Shown here: in pieces, positions 14,974-22,738 of the stretch
Layout: the number at the start of each line of letters is the position of its first letter
Numbering within the stretch: position 1 is the stretch's first letter
Assembly (NCBI GenBank): GCA_002309955.1
Contig: DBXQ01000102.1
Span: forward strand, 1 to 26,569
Source of the DNA: Bacteroidales bacterium UBA1208
GTDB lineage: Bacteria; Bacteroidota; Bacteroidia; Bacteroidales; P3
Length of the DNA stretch: 26,569 nucleotides
Direction of reading: 5' to 3'
Notes under the pieces: model-generated
What the model saw: the letters and a program-made list of their open reading frames with translations, nothing else
What the model was told of the DNA's origin: nothing
Database searches by the model: none
Position numbers and translations under genes: made by a program

Positions 14974-16269
14974 ATGAAAAGAAGTTTGGCTGATTTTAAC
15001 CTTTTTTATACACTATTCTTTCCGGTGGTACAGTTCAGCACACTATGCCATTACCGAAAAATTGTTGTCCGCGGTAAAAAGAACCTGCCCGAAGGTGAAC
15101 ACTACATCCTTGCCCCGGTGCACCAGAACGCCATGATGGATCCATTGGTAGTGCTCATGGCACTTTACAGGCCTGTGGCTTTTCTGGCACGAGCCGATAT
15201 CTTCAAAAATCCTGTTGCCCGTCGTCTTCTCACCTGGTTGCGTATCAGTCCTGTGTACCGCATACGTGACGGTCGGGATCAGTTGTCGCGCAATGCCGAA
15301 GTGTTCGATACGGCACGCTTGTCGCTCGAACAAGGAATTCCTCTATGTCTCATGGCTGAGGGTACCCACAACGACAAGCATCAACTCCTCCCATTGGTGA
15401 AAGGCATGTTCCGTATAGCGGGTGAAACTCAACGGCAACTGGGCGATAAACCGCTCTACATTGTCCCCGTAGGTCTGGATTACGACCATTACGAAATGCC
15501 CTATCACAGTGTGGCTGTGTATTTCGGCAAACCCATCGATGTGCGGCAATACATGGCCGAATTCAACGACAACGAGCCGCTTGCCCTCAACCGGATGCGC
15601 TCCGATTTGACAGAGGCCATGAAAGGTACAATCCATCAGGTCAATGCAGTGGAGCATTACGATGACGAATATGCCTACTGTCATCGTCAAACCCCGGAAG
15701 TGTTGCGCGAGCTGGGACGTCGCAATTCGGTGTGGAATCGGTTTATTGCCCGTCGGCATGTCAGCCAGCAATTGGCGAAGCTACCTGAAAAAGAGCTCGC
15801 TCCAATTTACGAACAAGGTGCCGCTTTCCAGGCGCAATGCGAGGAACGGGGGGTACCATTGTGGTTTGCCTCCAAGTGTCCCCGTTCTTCGGCTCTCAAA
15901 TGGGTGTTGCGGTGGAGCCTCTCTGTACTGCTGCTTTTGTTGGCGATAATTCTTTGCTGGGACATTTTGCCATTGTGGGTGCTCAGTAATCCAATTGTCT
16001 ACCTGCCTACGCATCTGATAGCCGAAGCCAAAGTGAAGGATCCGCAATTCCGCAGTTCCATTAACTATGCTATCCGTTTCGGCCTCTCAATGGTGTATAT
16101 GCTTGTGTTCTTCATTGTCAACATCTGCATCGGCAATTTGTGGCGGGCTTTGGCATTGCTGATTGTGGGACTTTTGAGCGCATGGCTTACGCCAAAGATA
16201 TTTGTTCTGTTGCGCGACATCTACTACGGTTACCGCTGGCTGCGTCGTCCCCGTAAGACCGACCGGTAG
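14974..16269 (+). CDS. PlsC-type glycerolipid acyltransferase with C-terminal membrane segments
   Basis: Likely transfers an acyl chain to a glycerophospholipid or similar lipid at the inner membrane. The N-terminal acyltransferase domain carries the catalytic His/Asp motif as HQNAMMDP (His 50, Asp 56), with five residues between them where classical PlsC has four. The substrate-binding motif reads EGTH (129-132), not EGTR. From about residue 305 there are two or three hydrophobic stretches ('LSVLLLLLAIILC', 'SMVYMLVFFIVNICIG', 'ALALLIVGLLSAWL') forming a C-terminal membrane domain. The total of 431 residues is longer than PlsC (~245). The ATG at 14974 was chosen because a -7 element lies just before it. 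The acceptor lipid cannot be told from sequence alone. Confidence 0.85.
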   Translation: MKRSLADFNLFYTLFFPVVQFSTLCHYRKIVVRGKKNLPEGEHYILAPVHQNAMMDPLVVLMALYRPVAFLARADIFKNPVARRLLTWLRISPVYRIRDGRDQLSRNAEVFDTARLSLEQGIPLCLMAEGTHNDKHQLLPLVKGMFRIAGETQRQLGDKPLYIVPVGLDYDHYEMPYHSVAVYFGKPIDVRQYMAEFNDNEPLALNRMRSDLTEAMKGTIHQVNAVEHYDDEYAYCHRQTPEVLRELGRRNSVWNRFIARRHVSQQLAKLPEKELAPIYEQGAAFQAQCEERGVPLWFASKCPRSSALKWVLRWSLSVLLLLLAIILCWDILPLWVLSNPIVYLPTHLIAEAKVKDPQFRSSINYAIRFGLSMVYMLVFFIVNICIGNLWRALALLIVGLLSAWLTPKIFVLLRDIYYGYRWLRRPRKTDR

Positions 16270-16457
16270 AGGGGCTTGCCACTTCCTTGTTTTGTCATTC
16301 AGCTCTTGGTAGCCGCTCAGTGTGTAGCCATTCATGCCTATGTAACCTTCAAATCGCGACAAGTAGGGTGTGACTAATCAGCCATACTTCAAATTCAAGG
16401 TTCATTTCTTCTTTCATACATACGTGTTCCTTTTACCATCAGTTATCCTTTGCTGGA

Positions 16458-16501
16458 GGAAGAACGAAGGAAGAACGAAGGAAGAACTGAGGTAAAACGA
16501 A
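16458..16501 (+). repeat. Tandem 11-bp repeat, four units
   Basis: The units are GGAAGAACGAA, GGAAGAACGAA, GGAAGAACTGA and GGTAAAACGAA, in perfect 11-bp register. The third and fourth match the two-unit copy at 17-39 in style. The period is close to one DNA turn. The function is unknown: it could be a protein-binding array or a relic of a dispersed repeat. Confidence 0.75.
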
Positions 16502-16665
16502 CGAAGGTTGAGCTTGGGATGAGGTGCCCGGCATAAAATGGTTGTGAAAGGATGGATAGCGTCATGGCTTTATTGCAAAGCTGTTGTTTCGGAAAGGTCA
16601 ATGGTTGAGATTGTTTGTTTGTCTATGGATTATGCCTTTTTTTTCGGGCGGTTGCGAAAATATTA

Positions 16666-16699
16666 TTGACAATTGTGCGTTATGTTGGCGGATTGTCAA
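16666..16699. promoter_or_regulatory. Inverted repeat upstream of the COG0523 gene, possible operator
   Basis: TTGACAAT (16666-16673) and ATTGTCAA (16692-16699) are exact reverse complements with an 18-bp spacer. They lie 68-102 bases before the ATG at 16768. Half-sites two to three helical turns apart at a metal-handling gene could bind a regulator. I could not match them to a known Zur or Fur box. Confidence 0.35.
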
Positions 16700-16767
16700 A
16701 GTCTGGGAGAATAGTATGGACAGGCTCTTGGCATTTTGAAAAGCTGAATATAAATAAATTGTAAATC

Positions 16768-18072
16768 ATGAATAATATACATCGGAATTCGACGCCAGTG
16801 CTTTTGCTGACGGGTTATCTGGGCAGTGGTAAAACCACGCTGTTGAATCATATCCTCAATAATAGAAGGAATATCCGCTTTGCGGTGCTCGTGAATGATA
16901 TTGGAGAGGTGAATATAGACGCTTCGTTGATTCAGAAAGGTGGGATTGTGGGGCAGTCGGACGACAGCCTTGTGGCACTCCAGAACGGTTGTATTTGCTG
17001 CACACTGAAGATGGACTTAGTCAAGCAGTTGAGTGAGATTATGGGCCTCGCCAAGTTCGATTACATTGTTATTGAGGCCAGCGGAATTTGCGAGCCGGAG
17101 CCGATAGCGCGTACTATCTGTTCGATACCCCGTATGGGTGATGAGTATACACGCTATGGGGTGCCGCAGCTGGATTGTGTGGTGACGGTAGTGGACGCTT
17201 TGAGGATGCAAAGCGAGTTTGATTGTGGCGGTCGGCTGCTTGGGTCGGCTATCGCTGAAGAGGATATTGAGAATTTGATTATCCAGCAAATAGAGTTCTG
17301 TAATATAGTTTTGTTGAACAAACGGTCGGAGGTGTCTCCCGCTGAATTAGAACGGCTAAGGCAGATTGTGAAGAATCTGAACCCAGGTGCTCATATTCTG
17401 GAGGCTGACTATGCAGAAGTGGATTTGGATGAATTGATTAATACCCATTGTTTTGAATATGGCGAGACTGAAGGTCAGGCGGGCTGGGTGAAGGAACTTG
17501 AACGCCTGACAACCGAGGCGGAGGATGAGGAGGCTAAGCGCCATCACGACGGCGAGGAGCACCATCATCACCATCACGACGACGATGACGAAGAAGAACA
17601 TGAGCATCACCATGGTCATGAACATGACTATCATGACGAAGAGAGTGAGGGTCATCATCACGACCATCACCATCATCACCACCATGAGGGTGGAGAGGTG
17701 GAAGAATATGGCATTGGCACTTTTGTCTATTATCGCCGACAACCATTGGATATAGACAAGTTTGACCATTTTGTCAATTTCCAATGGCCGAAGAGTGTTA
17801 TCAGAGCTAAAGGGGTCTGTTACTTTGCTGATGATAGGGATATGTCCTATCTGTTTGAACAGGCAGGTGTGCAGGTAAAGTTGTCTGAAGCAGGTCAGTG
17901 GTATGCCACCATGCCCGAGGATGAATTGATTGAGATGATGCGCCGGGATGCAGGGTTAGTGCATGACTGGGACGAGGAATATGGAGACAGAATGGTAAAG
18001 ATTGTCTTTATTGGCCAGAATATGGATAAAGAACATATTTGCCGTTTATTGGACGCTTGTCTGGCTGATTAA
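16768..18072 (+). CDS. COG0523 (CobW-type) metallochaperone GTPase with histidine-rich loop
   Basis: COG0523 GTPases deliver metals, most often zinc, to client proteins. The parts in order are: P-loop GYLGSGKTT at residues 16-24; metal-binding CxCC at 75-78 ('GCICCTL'); Walker B/switch region 'IEASGICEP' at 102-110; a histidine/acidic stretch at about 259-306 with 25 His in 48 residues, a probable metal store or sensor; and a C-terminal CobW domain from about 317. The guanine-recognition motif usually written NKxD reads NKRS here (184-187), lacking the Asp. The length of 434 is normal for members with a His-rich insert. Its stop overlaps the convergent gldN paralogue by four bases (TTAA). The preceding 500-bp region carries an inverted repeat. 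Zinc is the best guess for the metal, but it is not shown. Confidence 0.9.
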   Translation: MNNIHRNSTPVLLLTGYLGSGKTTLLNHILNNRRNIRFAVLVNDIGEVNIDASLIQKGGIVGQSDDSLVALQNGCICCTLKMDLVKQLSEIMGLAKFDYIVIEASGICEPEPIARTICSIPRMGDEYTRYGVPQLDCVVTVVDALRMQSEFDCGGRLLGSAIAEEDIENLIIQQIEFCNIVLLNKRSEVSPAELERLRQIVKNLNPGAHILEADYAEVDLDELINTHCFEYGETEGQAGWVKELERLTTEAEDEEAKRHHDGEEHHHHHHDDDDEEEHEHHHGHEHDYHDEESEGHHHDHHHHHHHEGGEVEEYGIGTFVYYRRQPLDIDKFDHFVNFQWPKSVIRAKGVCYFADDRDMSYLFEQAGVQVKLSEAGQWYATMPEDELIEMMRRDAGLVHDWDEEYGDRMVKIVFIGQNMDKEHICRLLDACLAD

Positions 18073-18938
18073 TATTCCCACATATCGATTGAGATGTTCA
18101 TGATGTCCTCTTCGATGCGTTCGGCTTCGAGGAGGGCATCTTCACCTGTGAGGTAGTCGTGGATTGACCGGTTCCATACATTGTCTTCGCGGGTGATGAA
18201 CGAGGAGTACATGAATGAATTGAAAGCGTATTCCCAATTGGGCAGATGTACAAGGTTTTCGCGGCAGTAGGCCTCTTTTTTGGCAAAGAGGATACGTGTC
18301 TGTAGCGAGAGCATGGGAATCCAGAATAGGGTTACGGTGCCCATGTATTCAGTTTCGCCGTCAATGACTTTGTAACGGTCTTCCATCGGGGCAAGACCTA
18401 ATTTCCGTACTTGCAGGCCGCTGCGTGCGCGGTCGAGATAGACGGCTTCTTTGATGGCATATTGGTATATATCGTCCGATTTGAACTCGTGTGGGACGTA
18501 AACCGTGGTGTAGTCGGCTTCTCCGTAGTCGTCGTACACTTCCATTTGGACGGTGTCGCTGCGTGTGGCTCGTTCGATGACTTTGGCACAGTCGAGCGGG
18601 ATTTTCAGTTCGTCGTCTTCATAGAGTTCTATCTCACTGGCCAGAATGGCGTCCCATAGGACGTACGCAAGGTTTTTCCGGCCTCGGATGCCTTCGGGCG
18701 ACACGGGGAAGTAGAAGTATTGGTTCTCTTTTTCACGTACATCAATTATGCGCCACAATATTTTGCTCCAATAGACATCGGCTTCACGGACAAAGCCTAA
18801 CTCCTGTGGTTTCTTTTCCCATGTGAGCGAGCGTTGGTAGTAGTCGTTGGGTTGCGGTTCGACCCATTGGGCTTTTACGCTTGAGGCAAGTCCGCCCGCA
18901 AGAACAAGAAGGAACAAAATATGTCGGTTGTAGGTCAA
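18069..18938 (-). CDS. Second GldN/PorN-type type IX secretion subunit (GldO-like paralogue)
   Basis: The protein is clearly related to the GldN encoded upstream. Shared positions include 'LWRIIDVREK.NQ.FYFP', 'EIELYEDDELK.P', 'FWIPM', 'F.TRE', 'IHDYLTGED.LLEA' and a final 'DMWEY'. A signal peptide ends near residue 23 (SVKA|Q). The start codon is TTG: no in-frame ATG or GTG lies between the upstream stop and the conserved region, and TTG gives a complete signal peptide. GldN forms the periplasmic ring with GldK. A second adjacent copy parallels gldN/gldO of Flavobacterium johnsoniae, where the paralogues are partly redundant. A terminator-like hairpin lies between the two copies and I see no promoter between hairpin and start, so expression probably relies on read-through. 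At 289 residues it is close to its partner's 298. Confidence 0.88.
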   Translation of the reverse strand: MTYNRHILFLLVLAGGLASSVKAQWVEPQPNDYYQRSLTWEKKPQELGFVREADVYWSKILWRIIDVREKENQYFYFPVSPEGIRGRKNLAYVLWDAILASEIELYEDDELKIPLDCAKVIERATRSDTVQMEVYDDYGEADYTTVYVPHEFKSDDIYQYAIKEAVYLDRARSGLQVRKLGLAPMEDRYKVIDGETEYMGTVTLFWIPMLSLQTRILFAKKEAYCRENLVHLPNWEYAFNSFMYSSFITREDNVWNRSIHDYLTGEDALLEAERIEEDIMNISIDMWEY

Positions 18939-19010
18939 TACTCTTGATGTTGTTTTTTGTGGCGTCGTGTTTTAGTTGGATGCTGTTTTGCTGTGGATGC
19001 CGTGAAATGA

Positions 19011-19051
19011 AAAAGAGTTAAGAATAAGCGGGACTTACTCTTAACTCTTTT
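19011..19051 (-). terminator. Hairpin terminator between gldN and its paralogue
   Basis: A perfect 13-bp stem, AAAAGAGTTAAGA (19011-19023) with TCTTAACTCTTTT (19039-19051), has a 15-base loop. Read on the minus strand it comes 45 bases after the gldN stop, and its second arm runs into TCTTTTTC, an acceptable U-tract. It would end or attenuate the T9SS transcript before the second gldN copy. Confidence 0.75.
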
Positions 19052-19096
19052 GTTATTGAGATTTGGGCGAATCGGTAAGTTATACCGTTTTCGTGA

Positions 19097-19993
19097 TTAG
19101 TACTCCCACATATCGGATTCGATATCAAAGATACGCTCTTCGATAGACTGGGCTTCGAGTTGAGAGTCTTCACCCGTCAGGTAGTCGTGGATGGCACGGT
19201 TGTGGGTGTTCGTCTCACGGGTAACAAAACTGTCGAAATAACGCGAGATGAAGATTTCATCGTAGCTGCGCTCTGCATTGTTGTTGTAGAGATCATAGGC
19301 ATTGGTGCGGGCAAAGATGTTGCGGACGCGCATGTCGTTCATAGGAATCCAAAAACGGATGGTGGGGTTGCACTCCATATCACCGTCGATTTCCTTGCAG
19401 TTTTCGTCAACAAGAGCTAACGAAACAATGCGGACTTTCATACGGGTATCCTGTTTGTCGATATACCAGTATTCTTTGATATGGATTTTGTAATAGTCGT
19501 CGGAAGTGAATGATTTGTATTTCACAGTGTCGTGGCCATCTTCAAGAATTTCACCGTATTCGTCATAGATGGGGTCGGTGGTGGTTGAGTCGGCTTTGTT
19601 CAGTTTCTTGTACATGATCTCCCAGTCGACAGGAGTTTTCAACTCATCGTCTTCGAAAATCTCGAACTCACCGTTGGCAGCGGATCTGTAGATAAGATAG
19701 GCAAGATTGATACGACCTTGGTTGTTGTTGATGGAGTCTTCGCCTTTGGGGAAGTAGAAAAATTGGTTGAATTTCTCACGGAAATCGATAGTACGCCAAA
19801 TACAGGTCTCCCAAATGACATCGCTTTCGCGCAGGCTGGGGAAGGGGATGGCCTTTTTGCTGGTGATTATTTTCCGCTCGTAGAAGTTGCTCAAATTGTT
19901 TTCATCTTCTGGGTCGAGAATGTTTTGTGCATTAACAGACATTCCTCCCAAGGCGAGAATCATGAGGCTTAGGCCAAGCAATACTTTTTTCAT
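19097..19993 (-). CDS. gldN: Type IX secretion protein GldN/PorN
   Basis: Forms the periplasmic ring beneath the outer membrane together with GldK/PorK; it is essential for type IX secretion in studied species. A signal peptide ends near residue 22 (SVNA|Q). Family features seen are 'ESDVIWETCIWRTIDFREK', 'NQFFYFP', 'FEIFEDDELKTPVDW', 'FWIPMNDMRVRNIFA' and the C-terminal 'HDYLTGEDSQLEAQSIEER'. The length of 298 is normal. It starts 29 bases after the gldM stop and is the last gene before a hairpin terminator. Its position after gldK, gldL and gldM follows the order known from Porphyromonas and Flavobacterium. Confidence 0.93.
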   Translation of the reverse strand: MKKVLLGLSLMILALGGMSVNAQNILDPEDENNLSNFYERKIITSKKAIPFPSLRESDVIWETCIWRTIDFREKFNQFFYFPKGEDSINNNQGRINLAYLIYRSAANGEFEIFEDDELKTPVDWEIMYKKLNKADSTTTDPIYDEYGEILEDGHDTVKYKSFTSDDYYKIHIKEYWYIDKQDTRMKVRIVSLALVDENCKEIDGDMECNPTIRFWIPMNDMRVRNIFARTNAYDLYNNNAERSYDEIFISRYFDSFVTRETNTHNRAIHDYLTGEDSQLEAQSIEERIFDIESDMWEY

Positions 19994-20022
19994 GGTATAT
20001 AATTTTTATTCGTTATTATCTA

Positions 20023-21714
20023 TTATCGTGTTATACGGAAAGTGCTGCTGATGTTACGTTTTGTACCGTCGGGCATGTTCACATCAATACTGAGGGTGAT
20101 TTTGCAGCCGGGTTTGGCTTTCTGGATATAACTCATTACTTCGGCACCCCACTGCTGACCTCTGTTTTCGATATCGGTAGCACCGTTAACTTTGGTAATA
20201 TCAATGGTCTGTTTGATGATGGTAGGGGTCTTCATGTGGAAAGCGAAGTCGGGTCCGTAACGTACCGAGGGACCTTTCATGCCTTTGAGGTCATTGATAG
20301 GAATGCCTTTACCCGCTTCGAGATTGCCGAGATAAATTTTGGGGTCAGGCAAGGGACGGGCACGGAATTCCGTAGAACCGGCAAAGCGGGTCTGGTTACC
20401 ATCTTTAAATGATGCGTTGACTTTGATTTTTCCTTTGTTGACTTTCGGTTTGATGATGTAGTTGCCGGCACCTGCTTTGGTGTCGGGGACGATGGTTCCC
20501 TGATTGGGGTCAGCCATTGCTACCACAAGATTGTGGGCTGCAATACCAGGAATGGATATTCTGACGGGATTGTCAATACCAGAATACACCACATTCATCT
20601 CGGTCAACTCAAATACAGCCATGGGCTCAGCAACAAAATAGGTTTCTTTGAAATCATAGTTGCTTGTACCATTGTCGTTCTTTACATAGACTGTACCTGT
20701 GATGGTTTTAGGACCTGTAGAATTACATATGGTACTGTAGACAACAGCTCCCGTATCGTTGGCAGTGTATCGAGTGCCACCAACAGTGGCTTCGAATTTG
20801 GCTTTCGAGTCGTAGGCACCTACATTGACAATCAGTTCATACTTTCCTCCTTGCATAATGTAGGATGATTTGGGACGTGTGATAACGGCCACCTTATCAA
20901 AGGAGAAGTCATTGGACTTGATTTGTTTGTAGAGCATGTTGACGGCATCAAACTCAGCGTTCATGACCTCGGCTTTCATACGTGTGAGGGTGACAAGGGC
21001 TGCACCTGCAACGGTATTGTTGAAGTTGAGCTGTTCCCATGAGAGGGGTTTGCCTTCACTGTTGAGGTGCATTTCTTCTACTGCAAGACCTAATGCCACG
21101 TGTGCCGAGTCGGCACCAAGCTTTTCTTTAACGGCTCTTTTGTATTCGATGATACGCTTTTTCACTTCAGCAGCGGCACCTTCGGTAACTTCTTTGCCTT
21201 CGGCTTTGCCGATGAAGTAAGGTGTACCAATGTGGTTGTTGTCAAGTTTTTGAATCCAGCTAAAGCCACCAATCTTCAGAGCCTCGGCAATGCTGTCGAA
21301 GTTCTTTGAACCGTCGGCATTCATGAGGTTGATGGTGCGCTCAATGGTCTTATCCTTGTCGTTGGGGTCAATAATGGTGATGTCTGCTTTTTGGGTGATT
21401 TCTCCGATAAAGCTATAGGTAACAGTATCGATGGTGTAGACTAATTCATCGGATAGTTTCTTAATTTCTTGTGCTTTATCGTACTTTTCCTTTACTTTAG
21501 CAGGGTTGTTCTTGAGTGCGGCTTCAAAGTTGTTGTAGGTGTCGTCAAGCTTGGTGACCATGTTTTCGTTTGACTTGGTCATAGCGTTACCGACTGTTTT
21601 GAATCCCTCAACAACCTCTGCCGACACGTTAAGTGCCAACATGGCGGTGTACACAAGGTACATCATCTGAATCATTTTTTGTCTCGGGGTTTCCGGACAG
21701 TTTGAAGCACTCAT
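20023..21714 (-). CDS. gldM: Type IX secretion motor protein GldM/PorM
   Basis: GldM is the shaft of the type IX motor: one inner-membrane helix plus a long periplasmic rod. The N-terminal 'ETPRQKMIQMMYLVYTAMLA' leads into the single transmembrane helix at about residues 14-35. A helical first periplasmic domain follows, rich in Lys, Glu and Ala, and then beta-rich domains ('KYELIVNVGAYDSKAKFEA', 'RISIPGIAAHNLVV'), matching the four-domain structure known for the family. At 563 residues it is somewhat longer than the ~515 usual. It lies 43 bases after gldL, and the two encode the proton-driven GldLM complex. Confidence 0.94.
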   Translation of the reverse strand: MSASNCPETPRQKMIQMMYLVYTAMLALNVSAEVVEGFKTVGNAMTKSNENMVTKLDDTYNNFEAALKNNPAKVKEKYDKAQEIKKLSDELVYTIDTVTYSFIGEITQKADITIIDPNDKDKTIERTINLMNADGSKNFDSIAEALKIGGFSWIQKLDNNHIGTPYFIGKAEGKEVTEGAAAEVKKRIIEYKRAVKEKLGADSAHVALGLAVEEMHLNSEGKPLSWEQLNFNNTVAGAALVTLTRMKAEVMNAEFDAVNMLYKQIKSNDFSFDKVAVITRPKSSYIMQGGKYELIVNVGAYDSKAKFEATVGGTRYTANDTGAVVYSTICNSTGPKTITGTVYVKNDNGTSNYDFKETYFVAEPMAVFELTEMNVVYSGIDNPVRISIPGIAAHNLVVAMADPNQGTIVPDTKAGAGNYIIKPKVNKGKIKVNASFKDGNQTRFAGSTEFRARPLPDPKIYLGNLEAGKGIPINDLKGMKGPSVRYGPDFAFHMKTPTIIKQTIDITKVNGATDIENRGQQWGAEVMSYIQKAKPGCKITLSIDVNMPDGTKRNISSTFRITR

Positions 21715-21757
21715 ATCTTCTTAGTGTGGTTTTATTGTTGAGTATTAATGAAGTCGA

Positions 21758-22624
21758 TTAAAGTCTGGTCTGCATAGCAGCAAGCATGTTGCCATAGACG
21801 TTATTGAGTTCGGCCACCTTGCGGGAGAGGGCGTCAATTTGGTCTTTGTACTTAAGAACACCTTCGGCAGAATCAGCGAAGTTGGTCATCATAGTCTGGA
21901 TGCGTTCTTCAACGGCCTTAGTGGCTTCAAGCTGGCTGGTTGAGGTCTGCAATTGCATTTCATACATTGCATTGACAGAGGCAAGGCTGCTGGCCAGTTT
22001 CTTCATTTCGTCGGCGTAGGAGGCGTCGCCGCTGGTGAGAGCGTGGGCAGTCTCCTGATAGATGGTAGTAAGGTTGTTGACCGCTTCGGTGGCTTGCTTG
22101 AGGCTGCTCACTGCTTCGGCTGCACCGTCAAGAGTGTTGACAAACTTGTCGGTGGATGCGGCTGCATTGGCCATACCGTTCATGGCTTGGGCGCTGTCGG
22201 CCAGATTCTCCATACCTTTTCCAAGACGTTCAATCAGATCAGGAGTAATCTTTGCATCCTCCAACATTTTGTCCAAACGTGCCGTCAGGGGATCCTCGGC
22301 TTCAGGAACGGAAACAAGGTTGTCAATACTGTTAAGGCTATCGAGGGTGTCACTTTTGGCATTCAATCCTTCGCCGCCTTCCATACCGGCCAACTGTGGA
22401 TAAACAAGTGTCCAGTCAAATTCCACGTGAGGAGGTTCAAAAGCTGAGAGGAAGAAGATGACGGTCTCAGTACCCATACCGATAATCAGCATAAGTTCGC
22501 CGCCAGGCCAGTGGTTAATTTTGAAAAGAGCTCCAATGATAACGACGGCTGCACCCCAACCGTACAATTTAGACATGAAGTTTTTGTAACCATTACTACG
22601 TACAAGATTGTCAATAAAGCTCAT
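21758..22624 (-). CDS. gldL: Type IX secretion motor protein GldL/PorL
   Basis: The stator-like part of the proton-driven motor. Two transmembrane helices lie near residues 21-36 ('WGAAVVIIGALFKI') and 43-62 ('ELMLIIGMGTETVIFFLSAF'). Glu 53 lies in the second helix, where the family has an essential glutamate for proton coupling. The remaining ~220 residues form a cytoplasmic helical/coiled-coil domain rich in Ala, Glu and Asp ('AEAVSSLKQATEAVNNL'). The length of 288 is in the family range. It lies between gldK and gldM; the gap to gldK carries a 12-bp hairpin. Confidence 0.94.
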   Translation of the reverse strand: MSFIDNLVRSNGYKNFMSKLYGWGAAVVIIGALFKINHWPGGELMLIIGMGTETVIFFLSAFEPPHVEFDWTLVYPQLAGMEGGEGLNAKSDTLDSLNSIDNLVSVPEAEDPLTARLDKMLEDAKITPDLIERLGKGMENLADSAQAMNGMANAAASTDKFVNTLDGAAEAVSSLKQATEAVNNLTTIYQETAHALTSGDASYADEMKKLASSLASVNAMYEMQLQTSTSQLEATKAVEERIQTMMTNFADSAEGVLKYKDQIDALSRKVAELNNVYGNMLAAMQTRL

Positions 22625-22680
22625 GGTGTGATGATTTAGAGTTGCTTAATATTAATTGATGTATTTTTTTCTTTGGCTTG

Positions 22681-22714
22681 AGGTCTCTGGGACTTTTCCA
22701 TATCCCAGAGACCT
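22681..22714 (-). other. Stable intercistronic hairpin between gldK and gldL
   Basis: AGGTCTCTGGGA (22681-22692) pairs perfectly with TCCCAGAGACCT (22703-22714) across a 10-base loop. No U-tract follows on either strand, so it is unlikely to be a simple intrinsic terminator. It begins 24 bases after the gldK stop. A processing site, an RNA-stability element or an attenuator that sets gldK against gldLMN levels is possible. Confidence 0.6.
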
Positions 22715-22738
22715 TCAAATTGTGTTATTAATGTATGA

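Larger units (their letters stand above)
16270..16767. other. Gene-free region between the acyltransferase and COG0523 genes
   Basis: No supported coding frame lies in these ~500 bases. The region contains an 11-bp tandem repeat (16458-16501) and an 8-bp inverted repeat (16666-16699), and must also hold the promoter of the gene at 16768. I did not find a convincing TAnnTTTG element. Confidence 0.6.

Noticed and set aside
16458..16501. CRISPR array
   Set aside because: The units are 11 bp in direct tandem with no spacers, and no cas genes are present.
17551..17691. Simple CAT/CAC repeat as a phase-variable tract
   Set aside because: The codons are mixed and interrupted by GAC and GAG, so there is no uniform unit likely to slip.
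17525..17755. Frames on both strands over the His-rich region of the COG0523 gene
   Set aside because: Low-complexity CAT/CAC runs keep all frames open; only the CobW frame has domains on both sides.
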